From Xanthomonas sp. 3793 (GTDB taxonomy: Bacteria > Pseudomonadota > Gammaproteobacteria > Xanthomonadales > Xanthomonadaceae), in NCBI RefSeq assembly GCF_024806835.1, contig NZ_JANTYU010000006.1:248001-312000 (forward strand): DNA of 64,000 nucleotides. The letters run 5' to 3'. Below, piece by piece: positions 35,816 to 45,988 of the stretch. Below the pieces are notes generated by a model. That model saw only the letters and a list, made by a program, of their open reading frames with translations, ran no database searches and was not told where the DNA came from. Within the stretch, counting starts at the first letter, position 1, and each line of letters starts with the position of its first letter. Made by a program: the position numbers and the translations under genes.

Positions 35816-36259
35816 ATGCCCAACTCTGCCGAGTGGCGCCCGCGCGTTGGTTGCGGTGCCTTCATCCAACGCGCCGATGGTCATTTGTTGCTGGTGTTGC
35901 GCGGGCGTGCGCCCGAGCAGGAGCATTGGGGCCTGCCCGGCGGCAAGGTGGACTGGATGGAAACGGTGGAGGCCACGGTGGTGCGCGAAGTGCTGGAAGA
36001 AACCGGCCTGCAGGTGCATCCGCAGCGCGTGCTGTGCGTGGTCAGCCACTTCGAGCCGGACATGGATCCGCCGCAGCACTGGGTGGCGCCGGTGTATCTG
36101 GCCACCATCGAAGGTAGCGAACAGGCGCAACGACGCGAGCCGCAGGTGCTGCTGGATATCGGCTGGTTTTCATTGGATGCGCTCCCCACGCCGCTGACCC
36201 GCTCGGCGTTGCAGGCGGTCCAGCAGGTGCAGGCCGAGCGGCGCGTGCAGCACGACTGA
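35816..36259 (+). CDS. NUDIX hydrolase
   Basis: 147 aa. The Nudix box is complete: GGKVDWMETVEATVVREVLE, then ETG (the GX5EX7REVXEEXGXX pattern around residues 42-64). The flanking RVGCGAFIQRADGHLLLVLR and VAPVYLATIEG are typical of the ADP-ribose/NTP pyrophosphohydrolase group. The frame is open further upstream to 35351, overlapping the MFS gene, but that part is not credible. Confidence 0.85.
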   Translation: MPNSAEWRPRVGCGAFIQRADGHLLLVLRGRAPEQEHWGLPGGKVDWMETVEATVVREVLEETGLQVHPQRVLCVVSHFEPDMDPPQHWVAPVYLATIEGSEQAQRREPQVLLDIGWFSLDALPTPLTRSALQAVQQVQAERRVQHD

Positions 36260-36450
36260 AACGTGGTGTCGCCGGCGGGCAGCGCGTGGCCGCCAGCGCA
36301 CCGCCCGTCGCCGCGCATGGATTTTGCTGCGCCAGTCCGCTATTTTCGGCGCTGCCGGGGCGAGGGGAGATCGCGCCCGGAGACTCGACTATACGGCCGG
36401 GATGCCGATTGACTGCGTGTGGCCCGGTCACTCATCACAGGGACTGAAGA

Positions 36451-39400
36451 ATGGAATCGCTGTATCCGCAAGGCCCGGCGGTGGTGCCGGAGCGGCTGAC
36501 TGCACCCAGCAGTAAATACCGACGCAATGCCTGGCTGGCCATGCTCGGGCTGGGCGGCTTCATTGCCGTGTATCTGGGATTGCTGGGGTGGTTCGCCTGG
36601 ACGGCGTATCGGCTGGCCTCCGGGCTGCTGCAGGGCTCCGGCGGCGAGCAGGCCGTGTGGCTATGGCTGGTGGCTGCAGGCGCTGCCTTCCTGGCGGTGT
36701 TCATGGCCAAGGCGCTGGTGTTCAACAAGCGCGCCGAACGCGATACCCGCGCGCTGGAACTGCGTCCGGCCGAGCAACCGGAGCTGTTCGCGTTCCTGCA
36801 TCGGCTGGCCGACGAAGCCGGCGCGCCGCGCCCGCACAAGGTCTACCTGTCGGCGCAGGTCAACGCCGGCGTGTTCTACGACCTGTCGCTGCTCAATCTG
36901 CTGCTGCCTTCGCGCAAGAATCTGGATATCGGCCTGGGCCTGGTCAATGTGCTGAACCTGGGCGAATTGAAGGCCGTGCTCGCCCACGAATTCGGCCACT
37001 TCGCCCAACGCACGATGGCGGTCGGCCGCTGGGTCTATATCGCCCAGCAGATCGCCGCGCATATCGTGGGCAAGCGCGATGCACTGGACAAGCTGCTGGC
37101 GACGCTGTCGCGGATCGACCTGCGTGTGGCGTGGATCGGCTGGGGGCTGTCGTTGATCGTGTGGTCGATCCGCTCGCTGGTCGAAATCGCCTTTCGCGGC
37201 GTGGTGCTGGCGCAGCGCGCGCTGTCGCGCGAGATGGAATACCAGGCCGACCTGGTGGCCGCCTCGCTCACCGGCAGCGACGCGCTGGTGCATGCGCTGC
37301 ACAAGCTGGAGGCGGCCGACGACGGCTGGCAGCGCGCGTTGCGCTTTGCCGGGCGCGAGTTTGCGCAGGACCGGCCGGTCAAGGATCTGTTCGCCATCCA
37401 GTCGCGCATCATCGAGCACATGCGCGTGGTCTTGAACGACCCCGGCCACGGCGTGGTGCCAGCGGTGCCGGAGGAGACGGCGCACGCGTACCGGCTGTTC
37501 CAGAACGACATCGCGCAGCCGTCGCAGATGTGGGCCACCCATCCGCCCAGCGCAGCGCGCGAAGAAAACCTCAAGCGTCACTACATCGCCTGCCCGATCG
37601 ACGCACGCCCGGCGATGGACGTGCTGCGCAACGCGCAAGCGTTGCGCGAGCAGGTCTCGCTCGGCCTGTTCACCGGCCAGGCGCCCAGCTGTGTGGACAT
37701 CGAGGTGTCGCTGGCAGCGCTGGAGCGCGAGTTTGCGGCCTTGTCGTTATCGCGGCGCTATCAAGGCCTGTACCTTGGCCGCTCCTGCACGCGCGCTGCG
37801 CGAACCGTGGCCGAGCTGTACGCCGATCCGTTGCCGCAGGGCGATCTGCTGCAGGCGCTGGATGGGCTGTACCTGCCTGAGGATGGCCAGGCCATCGAGC
37901 GACTGCGCGAACGCGAGCGGCAACGCGCCAGCCTGCAGGCCTTGATGGATGGCGGGCTGCGCGCAAACGGCGGCGTGGTGACCTGGAAGGGCACCAGCCT
38001 GACGCGCGCGCAGCTGCCTGCGGTGATCGCAGAACTCGATGACGAACTGCAGGTGCTGCGAGCGCGGGTCAGCGGCCACGACCGCCGCTGCCGCAGCGTG
38101 CATCTGGCCGCGGCCACCACCCTCGGCGGCGGCTGGCCCGAGCTGTTGCGTGGCTACCTGGCCGTGCTGCATTACACCGACCACACCATCGCCGATCTGG
38201 AGGATGCGCACCTGCTGTACCTGCAGACCTTCCACAGCGTGATCGCCGATGGCCGGGTGTCTGCCAGGGAGCTGCGCCAGTTGGTGGCTGCGTGCAACGA
38301 GCTGCAACGGGGGCTGCGCCGGGTGTACGAGCAGGCCGCGCGCGTGCACTTGAATGCCCCACTGGGTGCGGCCCTGGGGAAGGAACACTGGCAGCAGTGC
38401 CTGCCGGAGTTCCGGCTGGCCGAGGCCGACCAAAGCAACATCAACCCGTGGATGGACGCGGCCAAGGGCTGGGTGCAGGTCACCATGGGGGCGCTGTGCG
38501 AGCTGCGCGATGCCAGTCTGGAGCAGTTGCTGCGTGCCGAAGATGCGGTGGCCGCGCAGTTGCGCCACGCTGCGCCTGCGTCCACCAGTGATACCCCGGC
38601 GGCGGCACCTGCGGATTATCCGGTGCGTCTGCCGGGCGAGGAGCGCCAGCGCAACCTCAAACAGAACCTCTGGCAGCGCTTCCTGGCCGCCGACGGCCTG
38701 TTTCCTTCCGTCGCGCGCGTGGCGGTGGCCGCATCCATCGTGGCCGGGGTGCTGTGGGCCGGCGGCACAGTCGGCCTGGCCGAGGTGGTTGCCTACAACG
38801 GCTTGCAGCAGACGGTGACGGTGACCATCGACGACCAGATCGCCTCGCTGCCGCCCAACGGTCGCCACGTGTTCCAGCTGACAGAACGTGCAAGCCACCA
38901 CGTCAGCACGCGCTCGGCCGCGGGCGGGCTGATCGAAACCTTCGATGCGCCCAGCGGCGGGCACGGCGGCCAGTTCGCCTACAACGTGGCCGGTGCCGCG
39001 CTGCTGCTGCACTGGCGCGCCAGCTATGGCGCGGCAGCGGAAGACAGCACACGCCATCTCGACAACGCACGCTGGGAACGCACCACCGCGCAGGCGGTCT
39101 TCGACGAGCCGCCGCAAACGGTCAGCGGCAAGGGCAGCCAGTACCGCGATGTGGTGACGGCCGTTTCCGGCCGGCCGCCGCATCAACTGCTGGGCGAGCT
39201 GACACCCGCGCAGGACCTGGCGCTGATGCAGGCGCACGCACGCTGGGATGCCGGCGACGCACCGTACATCCTGCAGTGGCTGGCGCAGTTGCAGCGGGTG
39301 GCGCCGGAGACGCTGCCGGCAGTGCTGGACGAGCGCCTGCAGCGCGATCGGCAGGACGTGGCCGCCCTGCGCATGCAGCAGGACATCGCCGCGCCGGCGC

Positions 39401-40263
39401 AACGCGGGCAGGTGTGTGCGCGGCACGCCGCCAGTGCCCAGGCTGCCCCGCAGTCATCGGCGCTGGCCTATGCGGCGATCCGCTGCAGCGCCCAGGGCCC
39501 GCAGCGCGACCAGGCCTTCGTGCAGGCGCAGCAGCGCTGGCCGCGCGATCCGTGGTTGCAACGCGCCGCCGCCGCGGTGCAGATCGAGCAAGGCCAGCTG
39601 GCACAGGCGCAAACCCTGCTGGAGCAGGCCGTGCGTGCGCCGGCGCTGAGCGACGAGGTGATCGTGACGTTGGCGCGCCTGCAGCGCTACCGCGGCTTGG
39701 CCCCGGACCTGCCGGCGCTGGCGCAGCAATCGGCCGCGCTGGCCTCGATCATGGCACTGGAGAGCGGCAAGGGCACCGAGGGCACGCCGTATGAGGGGTA
39801 TCACGCGCTTGCCCAGGGCGAGCTGCGTACCGCCGTGCTCAAGGCCTCCGGCAATGCCGATGTCCACGCGCGGCTACTGCGCTTGGCGGCCGCCTCCAAG
39901 GGGGCCGGGGCCGACCTGCTGCACCAGGTGCGCGCGCTGCCGGCCGGGGCCGGGCTGGATGTCTATACCGCACCGAGCGCCTGGGCTCTGGCCGCACGAG
40001 AGGGCTGGCAGGCCGATGCGGCGCGGGCCATCACCCTGCAGGAAGCCGACGAGGATGCGGCCGGGATCGAACGCTTCTTCGCCGCTGTGCAGGCCGGGCG
40101 CAGCCCGGAGCAGGCCGAGGCGGCGCTCGGGCGGGTGAGCCTGGTCGGCCGCGGCATGGCTTACACGATGGCGGTGGTCGTGCTGGGCGAACGTTGCCCC
40201 ACGCACTGGCGCAACGCTGCGCGCCAAGTGCTGTTTGCCAGCGAGCGGCCGTACCTGGGCTGA
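36451..40263 (+). CDS. Giant M48 metallopeptidase with C-terminal helical-repeat region
   Basis: 1270 aa. Two N-terminal helices (near 27-52 and 68-90) precede an M48 peptidase domain: HEFGH (179-183) in LKAVLAHEFGHFAQ and the third zinc ligand E263 in SREMEYQADLVAASL. A long helical middle follows, then another span near 755-780 (VAVAASIVAGVLWAGG), a beta region and a TPR-like tail (residues about 920-1260). HtpX/Ste24-type M48 proteins are usually 300-500 aa, so the extra 800 residues are unusual. Topology suggests a membrane protease with a soluble repeat domain on the other side. Quality control of membrane proteins is a possible role. Confidence 0.8.
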   Translation: MESLYPQGPAVVPERLTAPSSKYRRNAWLAMLGLGGFIAVYLGLLGWFAWTAYRLASGLLQGSGGEQAVWLWLVAAGAAFLAVFMAKALVFNKRAERDTRALELRPAEQPELFAFLHRLADEAGAPRPHKVYLSAQVNAGVFYDLSLLNLLLPSRKNLDIGLGLVNVLNLGELKAVLAHEFGHFAQRTMAVGRWVYIAQQIAAHIVGKRDALDKLLATLSRIDLRVAWIGWGLSLIVWSIRSLVEIAFRGVVLAQRALSREMEYQADLVAASLTGSDALVHALHKLEAADDGWQRALRFAGREFAQDRPVKDLFAIQSRIIEHMRVVLNDPGHGVVPAVPEETAHAYRLFQNDIAQPSQMWATHPPSAAREENLKRHYIACPIDARPAMDVLRNAQALREQVSLGLFTGQAPSCVDIEVSLAALEREFAALSLSRRYQGLYLGRSCTRAARTVAELYADPLPQGDLLQALDGLYLPEDGQAIERLRERERQRASLQALMDGGLRANGGVVTWKGTSLTRAQLPAVIAELDDELQVLRARVSGHDRRCRSVHLAAATTLGGGWPELLRGYLAVLHYTDHTIADLEDAHLLYLQTFHSVIADGRVSARELRQLVAACNELQRGLRRVYEQAARVHLNAPLGAALGKEHWQQCLPEFRLAEADQSNINPWMDAAKGWVQVTMGALCELRDASLEQLLRAEDAVAAQLRHAAPASTSDTPAAAPADYPVRLPGEERQRNLKQNLWQRFLAADGLFPSVARVAVAASIVAGVLWAGGTVGLAEVVAYNGLQQTVTVTIDDQIASLPPNGRHVFQLTERASHHVSTRSAAGGLIETFDAPSGGHGGQFAYNVAGAALLLHWRASYGAAAEDSTRHLDNARWERTTAQAVFDEPPQTVSGKGSQYRDVVTAVSGRPPHQLLGELTPAQDLALMQAHARWDAGDAPYILQWLAQLQRVAPETLPAVLDERLQRDRQDVAALRMQQDIAAPAQRGQVCARHAASAQAAPQSSALAYAAIRCSAQGPQRDQAFVQAQQRWPRDPWLQRAAAAVQIEQGQLAQAQTLLEQAVRAPALSDEVIVTLARLQRYRGLAPDLPALAQQSAALASIMALESGKGTEGTPYEGYHALAQGELRTAVLKASGNADVHARLLRLAAASKGAGADLLHQVRALPAGAGLDVYTAPSAWALAAREGWQADAARAITLQEADEDAAGIERFFAAVQAGRSPEQAEAALGRVSLVGRGMAYTMAVVVLGERCPTHWRNAARQVLFASERPYLG

Positions 40264-40412
40264 TCGCCACACCAGCCAGGCGGGCCATGTGCGCGGCTGC
40301 CGTCCCACCGACGGCCGCGCCGCGGCCGGTGGCACGCGCATCGGCATGGCAACGGGATCTTCTCGTCAGCGTGATTAGGCTGGCGGGTGTGATCTGTTTT
40401 TGCGAGTGAGCC

Positions 40413-41453
40413 ATGCCCTCTTCCGAGCTTCGCGCCTTTGTCGTCCGTGTGATCGTCGTGCTGGCCCTGGTGGCCTGTGCGTGGATGATGTGGGCGTTGT
40501 CGGATCTGTTGTTGATGGTGTTCGGTGCGATCGTGGTGGCGGTATTGCTGCGTGCCTTGTCCGGCTGGGTGAGGCGACGCACGCGCCTGTCGGACGGCTG
40601 GGCGCTGGCCCTGGTGGTGATCGTGCTGACGCTGGGGTTCACCGCATTGCTGTGGTTGTTCGGGTCGCAGCTGGCCTCGGAAGTGGGCGCCCTGCAGCGC
40701 ACCTTGCCGCAGGCCTGGACGCGCGTTCACGACTGGCTCGCCGCCGGGCCGTTGGGCCCGGCCCTGGACGAACTGACACGCCAGGCGCCGGCGCGCGTAT
40801 CCAACCTGGCGCCGCGCGCCGGTGCCTTTGCGCTGAGCATCACCGGCGGTGTGGCCAATCTGTTTCTGGTGCTGGCCGGCGCGGTGTATCTGGCAGCGCA
40901 GCCGCAGCTGTATCGGCGCGGCGCGCTGTTGTTGCTGCCGGCGCATGTGCGGGCCACCACCGACGATGCGTTGCAGGCCAGCGGCACCGCGTTGCGGCTT
41001 TGGCTGCGCGGCCAGTTGATCGCGATGGCGGTGGTGGGCGTGCTCACTGGCCTGGGGCTGTGGGCGCTGGGCATTCCCGGTGCACTGGCGCTCGGCATCG
41101 TGGCCGGGTTGCTGGATTTCGTGCCGATCGTGGGGCCGATTCTGGCGGCGATTCCGGCCATCCTGCTGGGCTTCACCGTCAGCCCGCAGATGGCGTTGGC
41201 CACTGCGGCGCTGTTTGTGGTGGTGCAGCAGATCGAAGGCAACCTGCTGCTGCCAGTGATCCAGCAACGCACGGTGGATCTGCCGCCGGTGTTGTTGCTG
41301 TTCTCGCTGTTCGGCATCGGGATGCTGCTCGGCCTGCCCGGCGTCTTGTTGGCCGCGCCGCTGACGGTGGTGGGGTACGTGCTGATCAAGCGCTTGTACG
41401 TGCAGGAAGCGCTGGGCACGCCCACGACCATCCCCGGGCAAAAAGCGCACTGA
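40413..41453 (+). CDS. AI-2E-family permease
   Basis: 346 aa with seven or eight hydrophobic spans. FVVRVIVVLALVACAWMMWA starts the protein, and the late part FVPIVGPILAAIPAILLGF, then VVVQQIEGNLLLPVIQQRTV is the signature of the AI-2E/PerM family. Members are transport proteins or sodium/proton antiporters; the name does not prove autoinducer export. It lies alone between the M48 gene and the hydrolase gene. Confidence 0.85.
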   Translation: MPSSELRAFVVRVIVVLALVACAWMMWALSDLLLMVFGAIVVAVLLRALSGWVRRRTRLSDGWALALVVIVLTLGFTALLWLFGSQLASEVGALQRTLPQAWTRVHDWLAAGPLGPALDELTRQAPARVSNLAPRAGAFALSITGGVANLFLVLAGAVYLAAQPQLYRRGALLLLPAHVRATTDDALQASGTALRLWLRGQLIAMAVVGVLTGLGLWALGIPGALALGIVAGLLDFVPIVGPILAAIPAILLGFTVSPQMALATAALFVVVQQIEGNLLLPVIQQRTVDLPPVLLLFSLFGIGMLLGLPGVLLAAPLTVVGYVLIKRLYVQEALGTPTTIPGQKAH

Positions 41454-41751
41454 GCGCGCCAGCAAGGCGTTGCAAGCGGCTACCGGGTGGGTGTGGACGG
41501 CGCGCCCAACACCGGAGCGTGCGCATGGCCACTGTCGCAGCGAGCACCGGCCGCGCCCGGCTGGTCGTGCGCACGGCCGTTGTGTTGGCCGCTGTACGCC
41601 CAGCGTCGCACGTGGCCTTGGATGCCAGGCGTGCGTTGGTACGCAGGCCGCATCGTAGCCGCTGACGGCGGCAACGCCGACACATCCGGCACAGCGCTGC
41701 AGCGCGCCCAGCCGCTATGCTCCACGGCGGATCACGCCTGGGAGGGCTTGC

Positions 41752-42888
41752 ATGACATCACCGTGGTGGAAGACACGTCGTTTGATCGCGCTGATCGGTG
41801 CCGCCTGCGCCTTGAGTGCAGCGGCTGCAGACCTTGCAGCCGCGCCCGCCACGCCGGCGCCCGAAGGCGTTCGCCAGGTTGCGCCGTTTGCCCTGCCGGT
41901 CTCCGAGTATCTCAGCTCCACAGCACGCGCCCACGTGCAGGCCGAGGTGGCACGTGCGGACCCGTTGGCCAAGGCCGACAACGCCACCTTGCTGCAGCAG
42001 CTGCCAGCCATTCGCGCCGACACCGAACGCTGGGCCGAAGAGGTGATCGCGCAGCTGCGCACGCGCTATGCCGTGGAGATCACGCGCGAGCGCTGGAACG
42101 CGGTTTCCGTGCTGCGGGTGGAACCGCGCACGCGCACGCCCGAGCAGGCCAGGCGGCTGTTGATCGAGCTGCATGGCGGCGGCTTTGTCATGGGTAGCGC
42201 GCAATCGTTCGGGCTGATGGAGGCCATCCCGATTGCGGCAATGACCGGCATGACGGTCATTGCCGTGGATTACCGCATGGGCCCGGAGCATCGCTTCCCG
42301 GCGGCCAGTCAAGACGTGGCGGCGGTGTATCGCGCTGCGCTCAAGCGCTATGCGCCCGCCCACATCGGCCTGTTCGGCTGCTCGGCCGGTGGCGTGCTCA
42401 CCGGCGAATCGCTGGCGTGGTTTGCCAAGGAGCGTTTGCCGATGCCGGCAGCGGCAGGCATGTTCTGCGCGGCCGGCGATGCCCGCTACCGAGGCGATTC
42501 GCGTTATGTGGTCGCCGCAGTGAACGATGCGCTGCTGCCTGACGCGGCCGGCCAATTGCCGATCATGGAAGACCTGTACTACGGCGATGGCGTGGATTTT
42601 CACGACCCGCTGGTGTCTCCGGTGTTTTCCGATGCGGTGCTGCGGCAGTTTCCGCCGACGCTGCTGATCACCGCCACGCGCGCGACCGAACTGAGCGCGG
42701 CCGCATACACGCATTCGCGTTTGATCGACCTGGGGCGCGAGTCGGACCTGCACGTGTGGGACGGGCTGGGCCACGCGTTCCATCTCACCGATACGTTGCC
42801 GGAAAGCCAGCAGGCGTTGCGCGTGACCGCACGTTTTTTCAGCCGGCATCTGGGGCTGCCGGTGCCAGCGTCGGCAGCTGCTCGCTAA
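41752..42888 (+). CDS. Exported alpha/beta hydrolase of the HSL-like group with an altered acid position
   Basis: 378 aa with signal peptide (RRLIALIGAACALSAAAADL); GGAGG precedes the ATG. Oxyanion motif HGGGF (141-145), nucleophile S211 in GCSAGG, and base H341 in GLGHAFHL are present. The usual acid lies in a TRD motif of this group; here the stretch reads TATRATELS, so the Asp position is A311, with E313 two residues on. It may be an esterase using the Glu, or an impaired enzyme. It is followed by a host-attachment family gene. Confidence 0.75.
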   Translation: MTSPWWKTRRLIALIGAACALSAAAADLAAAPATPAPEGVRQVAPFALPVSEYLSSTARAHVQAEVARADPLAKADNATLLQQLPAIRADTERWAEEVIAQLRTRYAVEITRERWNAVSVLRVEPRTRTPEQARRLLIELHGGGFVMGSAQSFGLMEAIPIAAMTGMTVIAVDYRMGPEHRFPAASQDVAAVYRAALKRYAPAHIGLFGCSAGGVLTGESLAWFAKERLPMPAAAGMFCAAGDARYRGDSRYVVAAVNDALLPDAAGQLPIMEDLYYGDGVDFHDPLVSPVFSDAVLRQFPPTLLITATRATELSAAAYTHSRLIDLGRESDLHVWDGLGHAFHLTDTLPESQQALRVTARFFSRHLGLPVPASAAAR

Positions 42889-42994
42889 CGCGGCGCTGAC
42901 ACCGGCTAGGCACAGTGCTTACATCTTCTCGCCTAGGTTGGGATCGACCGGATGCGGCACCTGCTGCATCGATCATCGAAACAGGAGAAATCGG

Positions 42995-43393
42995 ATGAGT
43001 CTGCAAATTCCCCAGGGAGCCTTGGTAGTCGTGGCCGACGGCGGCGAAGCGCGCTGGTTCACCAACACCGGCAACGAGGCCAAGGTGGTGTTGCGCCAGC
43101 ATGCGCGCACCGACGTGCAGAACGTCGACGACGATGGCCCGGCCGGCAAGGCACCGCAGGATCTCACCGAAGCAGACCGCGATGAAATGACCTTCGCCAA
43201 GCAGCTGTCGCAGGCCTTGAACGATGGCGCGCTGAAGCACGACTACGCGCATCTGGTGCTGGTGGCCGACCCCACCACGCTGGGCCGCATTCGCCCGTTG
43301 TTGCACAAGGAAACACAGCAGCGCCTGGTTGGCGATCTGGCCAAGGATCTGACCAACCTGCCGCTGGAAGATATCCAGCGCGCCCTGTCGTAA
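42995..43393 (+). CDS. Host-attachment family protein
   Basis: 132 aa from ATG 42995 with AGGAGA about 7 nt upstream. It has the pattern of the plant-host attachment protein family: LVVVADGGEARWFTNTGN, ADRDEMTFAKQLSQALN, YAHLVLVADPTTLGRIRPLL, KDLTNLPLEDIQRAL. These resemble the archaeal/bacterial release-factor-like fold. Named from Rhizobiaceae attachment studies; the biochemical function is not settled. Cytoplasmic. Confidence 0.8.
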   Translation: MSLQIPQGALVVVADGGEARWFTNTGNEAKVVLRQHARTDVQNVDDDGPAGKAPQDLTEADRDEMTFAKQLSQALNDGALKHDYAHLVLVADPTTLGRIRPLLHKETQQRLVGDLAKDLTNLPLEDIQRALS

Positions 43394-43529
43394 GCGCCCC
43401 GATCACATCGCGCAAGCCCGACGCTCGGCATCGGGAGGAATTTCGTACACTCCCGATCCGGGCGTATTGCGCACCGCCATCGACTGCGAGGTCGTGGTTC
43501 AGTCGCCCACCGTAACGGAGGCAGTATCG

Positions 43530-43859
43530 ATGGGGTTTGTTCGCGAATATGCCGCACAGGCGCCTGAGCGTGGTGAGATCGACGCGCAGGCCGGGCTGCA
43601 GGTGCTGGAGTTCGGCACCGACTGGTGCGGGCATTGCATCGCGGCGCAACCGTTGTTGCAGAAACTGCTCGGTGGCTATGACGCGATGGCGTACCGCAAG
43701 TTCGAAGATGGAAAAGGGCGGCCGCTTGGTCGCTCGTTTCGGGTCAAGCTCTGGCCGACGGTGATCCTGCTGCGCGATGGCCAGGAAGTCGCCCGCGCGG
43801 TCCGCCCGCAGACGCGCGACGATCTGCAAGACCTGCTGGCGGTGCTGGACGCAGGTTAA
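43530..43859 (+). CDS. Thioredoxin-family protein with WCGHC active site
   Basis: 109 aa from ATG 43530 (GGAGG upstream). LQVLEFGTDWCGHCIAAQPL is the thioredoxin active-site strand and helix, and LWPTVIL has the cis-proline. His replaces the usual Pro in WCGPC, which generally makes the disulfide more oxidising, as in protein disulfide isomerases. There is no signal peptide, so it is cytoplasmic. Confidence 0.8.
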   Translation: MGFVREYAAQAPERGEIDAQAGLQVLEFGTDWCGHCIAAQPLLQKLLGGYDAMAYRKFEDGKGRPLGRSFRVKLWPTVILLRDGQEVARAVRPQTRDDLQDLLAVLDAG

Positions 43860-44484
43860 CCCGCGTCGCAACTGTTGTAGCCTGCAGTTGCCTATGCACT
43901 GCAGCTGGCCCGATTGCGCGCGTCGTCGCATTGGGAGCGGCCAGGAACACGTGGCGAGCACTCGTCAGCTTCGTGCAGACGATGCAACTAATGCTGCAGA
44001 CGACGCGCCTGGAACTGCAGTGTACGAAGTCGTACATGCCTACGCCGAGCACGTGCCGCGCCCATCTGGCAACTGCACAGCTGTGTGGGCTGTTCCGAGC
44101 GTGCAGCGCCACGCAACCCGCCGTGCCCAAGCATCAGAACCCTATTATTGGCATCGCGCAGCCGGCGTTGCCGCGGTCTTGGGCACTGCGCAACATCACG
44201 CAAACGCCTGAAATCAGCGCAAATCCTGCACTGCGCGCGCTCACGCCTGCAGCGACTTGTACGCTGTAGTAACATGACGCGCTGATCAAGCCCTTGGGCG
44301 CACGCCCATCCCTTTGGTCATCTGTCCCGCAGCGCCGCTGAGTTGACGCGGCCGTCCGGGAATGCCTCCGGCCTCTCCAGTGCATGTGCTCCTGCCGTGT
44401 GTGTGTGATGTGCCGTGTCCTGTGGGTTGTCAGGACGAGCGGGCAGCGGTGGCCCGCAGCTGAAAAGCACCTGGAGACCAACAC
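43860..44484. other. Long upstream region of proP with a 16-bp palindrome
   Basis: 625 bp without a convincing gene. It contains TGTACGA-AG-TCGTACA (44021-44036), a near-perfect palindrome that could be a regulatory site, and the proP promoter. Confidence 0.4.
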
Positions 44485-45975
44485 ATGCACGACACACGCG
44501 CGATCCGTTCGCACTTCGGCTGGTTCAAACGCCGCCGCCAACTGCAGCTCGACGATGTCACCGTGGTGGATCGCAGCATGCTGCGCCGTGCGGTGAGCGC
44601 AGCGGCGCTGGGCAATGCGATGGAGTGGTTCGACTTCGGCGTCTATGGCTACCTGGCGGTGACGCTGGGGCAGGTGTTTTTCCCGGCGAGCAATCCCACC
44701 GCGCAGTTGATCGCCACCTTCGCCACCTTCACCGTCGCCTTCCTGGTGCGGCCCATCGGCGGCATGGTGTTCGGCCCGCTGGGCGATCGCTACGGGCGGC
44801 AGAAGGTGCTGGCGGCCACGATGATCCTGATGGCCTTGGGCACCTTCAGCATTGGCCTGATTCCCTCCTACCAACGCATCGGCCTGTGGGCACCGGCCTT
44901 GCTGTTGCTCGCACGCTTGCTGCAAGGCTTTTCCACCGGCGGCGAATACGGCGGCGCGGCCACCTTCATTGCCGAATACGCCACCGACCGCAATCGCGGC
45001 CTGATGGGCAGCTGGCTGGAATTCGGCACGCTGGGCGGCTATATCGCCGGTGCTGCCACGGTGACCGCGTTACACATGAGCGTGACCCCGGCGCAGATGC
45101 TCGATTGGGGCTGGCGGGTGCCATTCCTGATCGCAGGCCCGCTTGGGCTGCTTGGCCTGTACATGCGCATGAAACTGGAAGAAACCCCCGCGTTCCGCGC
45201 CTACACCGAACAATCCGAACAACGCGAGCGCGAGACTGCGGGCCAGGGCCTGATGACCCTGCTGCGCCTGCACTGGCCGCAGCTGCTCAAGTGCGTCGGC
45301 CTGGTGCTGGTGTTCAACGTCACCGACTACATGCTGCTGACCTACATGCCCAGCTATCTCAGCGTCACCATGGGCTATGCCGAGAGCAAGGGACTGCTGC
45401 TGATCATCCTGGTGATGCTGGTGATGATGCCGCTCAACATCGTCGGCGGCCTGTTCAGCGACAAGCTGGGGCGTCGGCCGATGATCATCGGCGCGTGCAT
45501 CGCCCTGTTCGCGCTGGCGATTCCATGCCTGCTGCTGATCGGCAGCGGCTCCGATGCGCTGATCTTCCTTGGATTGATGCTGCTGGGGCTGGCGCTGGTG
45601 TGCTTTACCAGTTCGATGCCGTCCACGTTGCCGGCGCTGTTCTATACGCCGGTGCGCTACAGCGCCCTGTCGATCGCCTTCAATGTATCGGTGTCGCTGT
45701 TCGGCGGCACCACGCCGCTGGTCACCGCCTGGCTGGTGGAGCGCACCGGCGACCCGTTGGTGCCGGCGTATTACCTGATGGGTGCGGCGGCGATCGGCCT
45801 GGTGACGATGCTGTTCGTGCGTGAGACCGCCGGCCTGCCGCTGCGTGGCTCGCCGCCGGCGGTGGCCAGCGAGGCGGAAGCGCGCGCACTGCTGCAGGCC
45901 GATGGCCCGGTCACGGTGGATGCGCAGTTGCCTGTCCCCGGCGCGCCGTCGGTAGGCCAGCCGCGCACCGCATGA
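44485..45975 (+). CDS. proP: ProP-like osmolyte/proton symporter
   Basis: 496 aa. It matches Escherichia coli ProP closely in remembered landmarks: LGNAMEWFDFGVYGYLAVTL, LVRPIGGMVFGPLGDRYGRQ, LLQGFSTGGEYGGAATFIAE, LTYMPSYLSV and STLPALF..RYSAL. ProP imports proline, glycine betaine and related compounds with protons when osmolality rises. The E. coli protein ends with a long antiparallel coiled coil that tunes osmosensing. Here the end is Ala/Pro-rich and not heptad-like, as in ProP homologues lacking the coil. Confidence 0.85.
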   Translation: MHDTRAIRSHFGWFKRRRQLQLDDVTVVDRSMLRRAVSAAALGNAMEWFDFGVYGYLAVTLGQVFFPASNPTAQLIATFATFTVAFLVRPIGGMVFGPLGDRYGRQKVLAATMILMALGTFSIGLIPSYQRIGLWAPALLLLARLLQGFSTGGEYGGAATFIAEYATDRNRGLMGSWLEFGTLGGYIAGAATVTALHMSVTPAQMLDWGWRVPFLIAGPLGLLGLYMRMKLEETPAFRAYTEQSEQRERETAGQGLMTLLRLHWPQLLKCVGLVLVFNVTDYMLLTYMPSYLSVTMGYAESKGLLLIILVMLVMMPLNIVGGLFSDKLGRRPMIIGACIALFALAIPCLLLIGSGSDALIFLGLMLLGLALVCFTSSMPSTLPALFYTPVRYSALSIAFNVSVSLFGGTTPLVTAWLVERTGDPLVPAYYLMGAAAIGLVTMLFVRETAGLPLRGSPPAVASEAEARALLQADGPVTVDAQLPVPGAPSVGQPRTA

Positions 45976-45988
45976 GCGCGCGCGGCGC

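Noticed and set aside
34294-35865. 523-codon minus-strand frame opposite the MFS gene
   Set aside because: Antisense shadow of a gene with clear transmembrane helices on the plus strand.
37747-39426. 559-codon minus-strand frame inside the M48 gene
   Set aside because: Antisense shadow; His/Gln/Arg-rich product, no family likeness.
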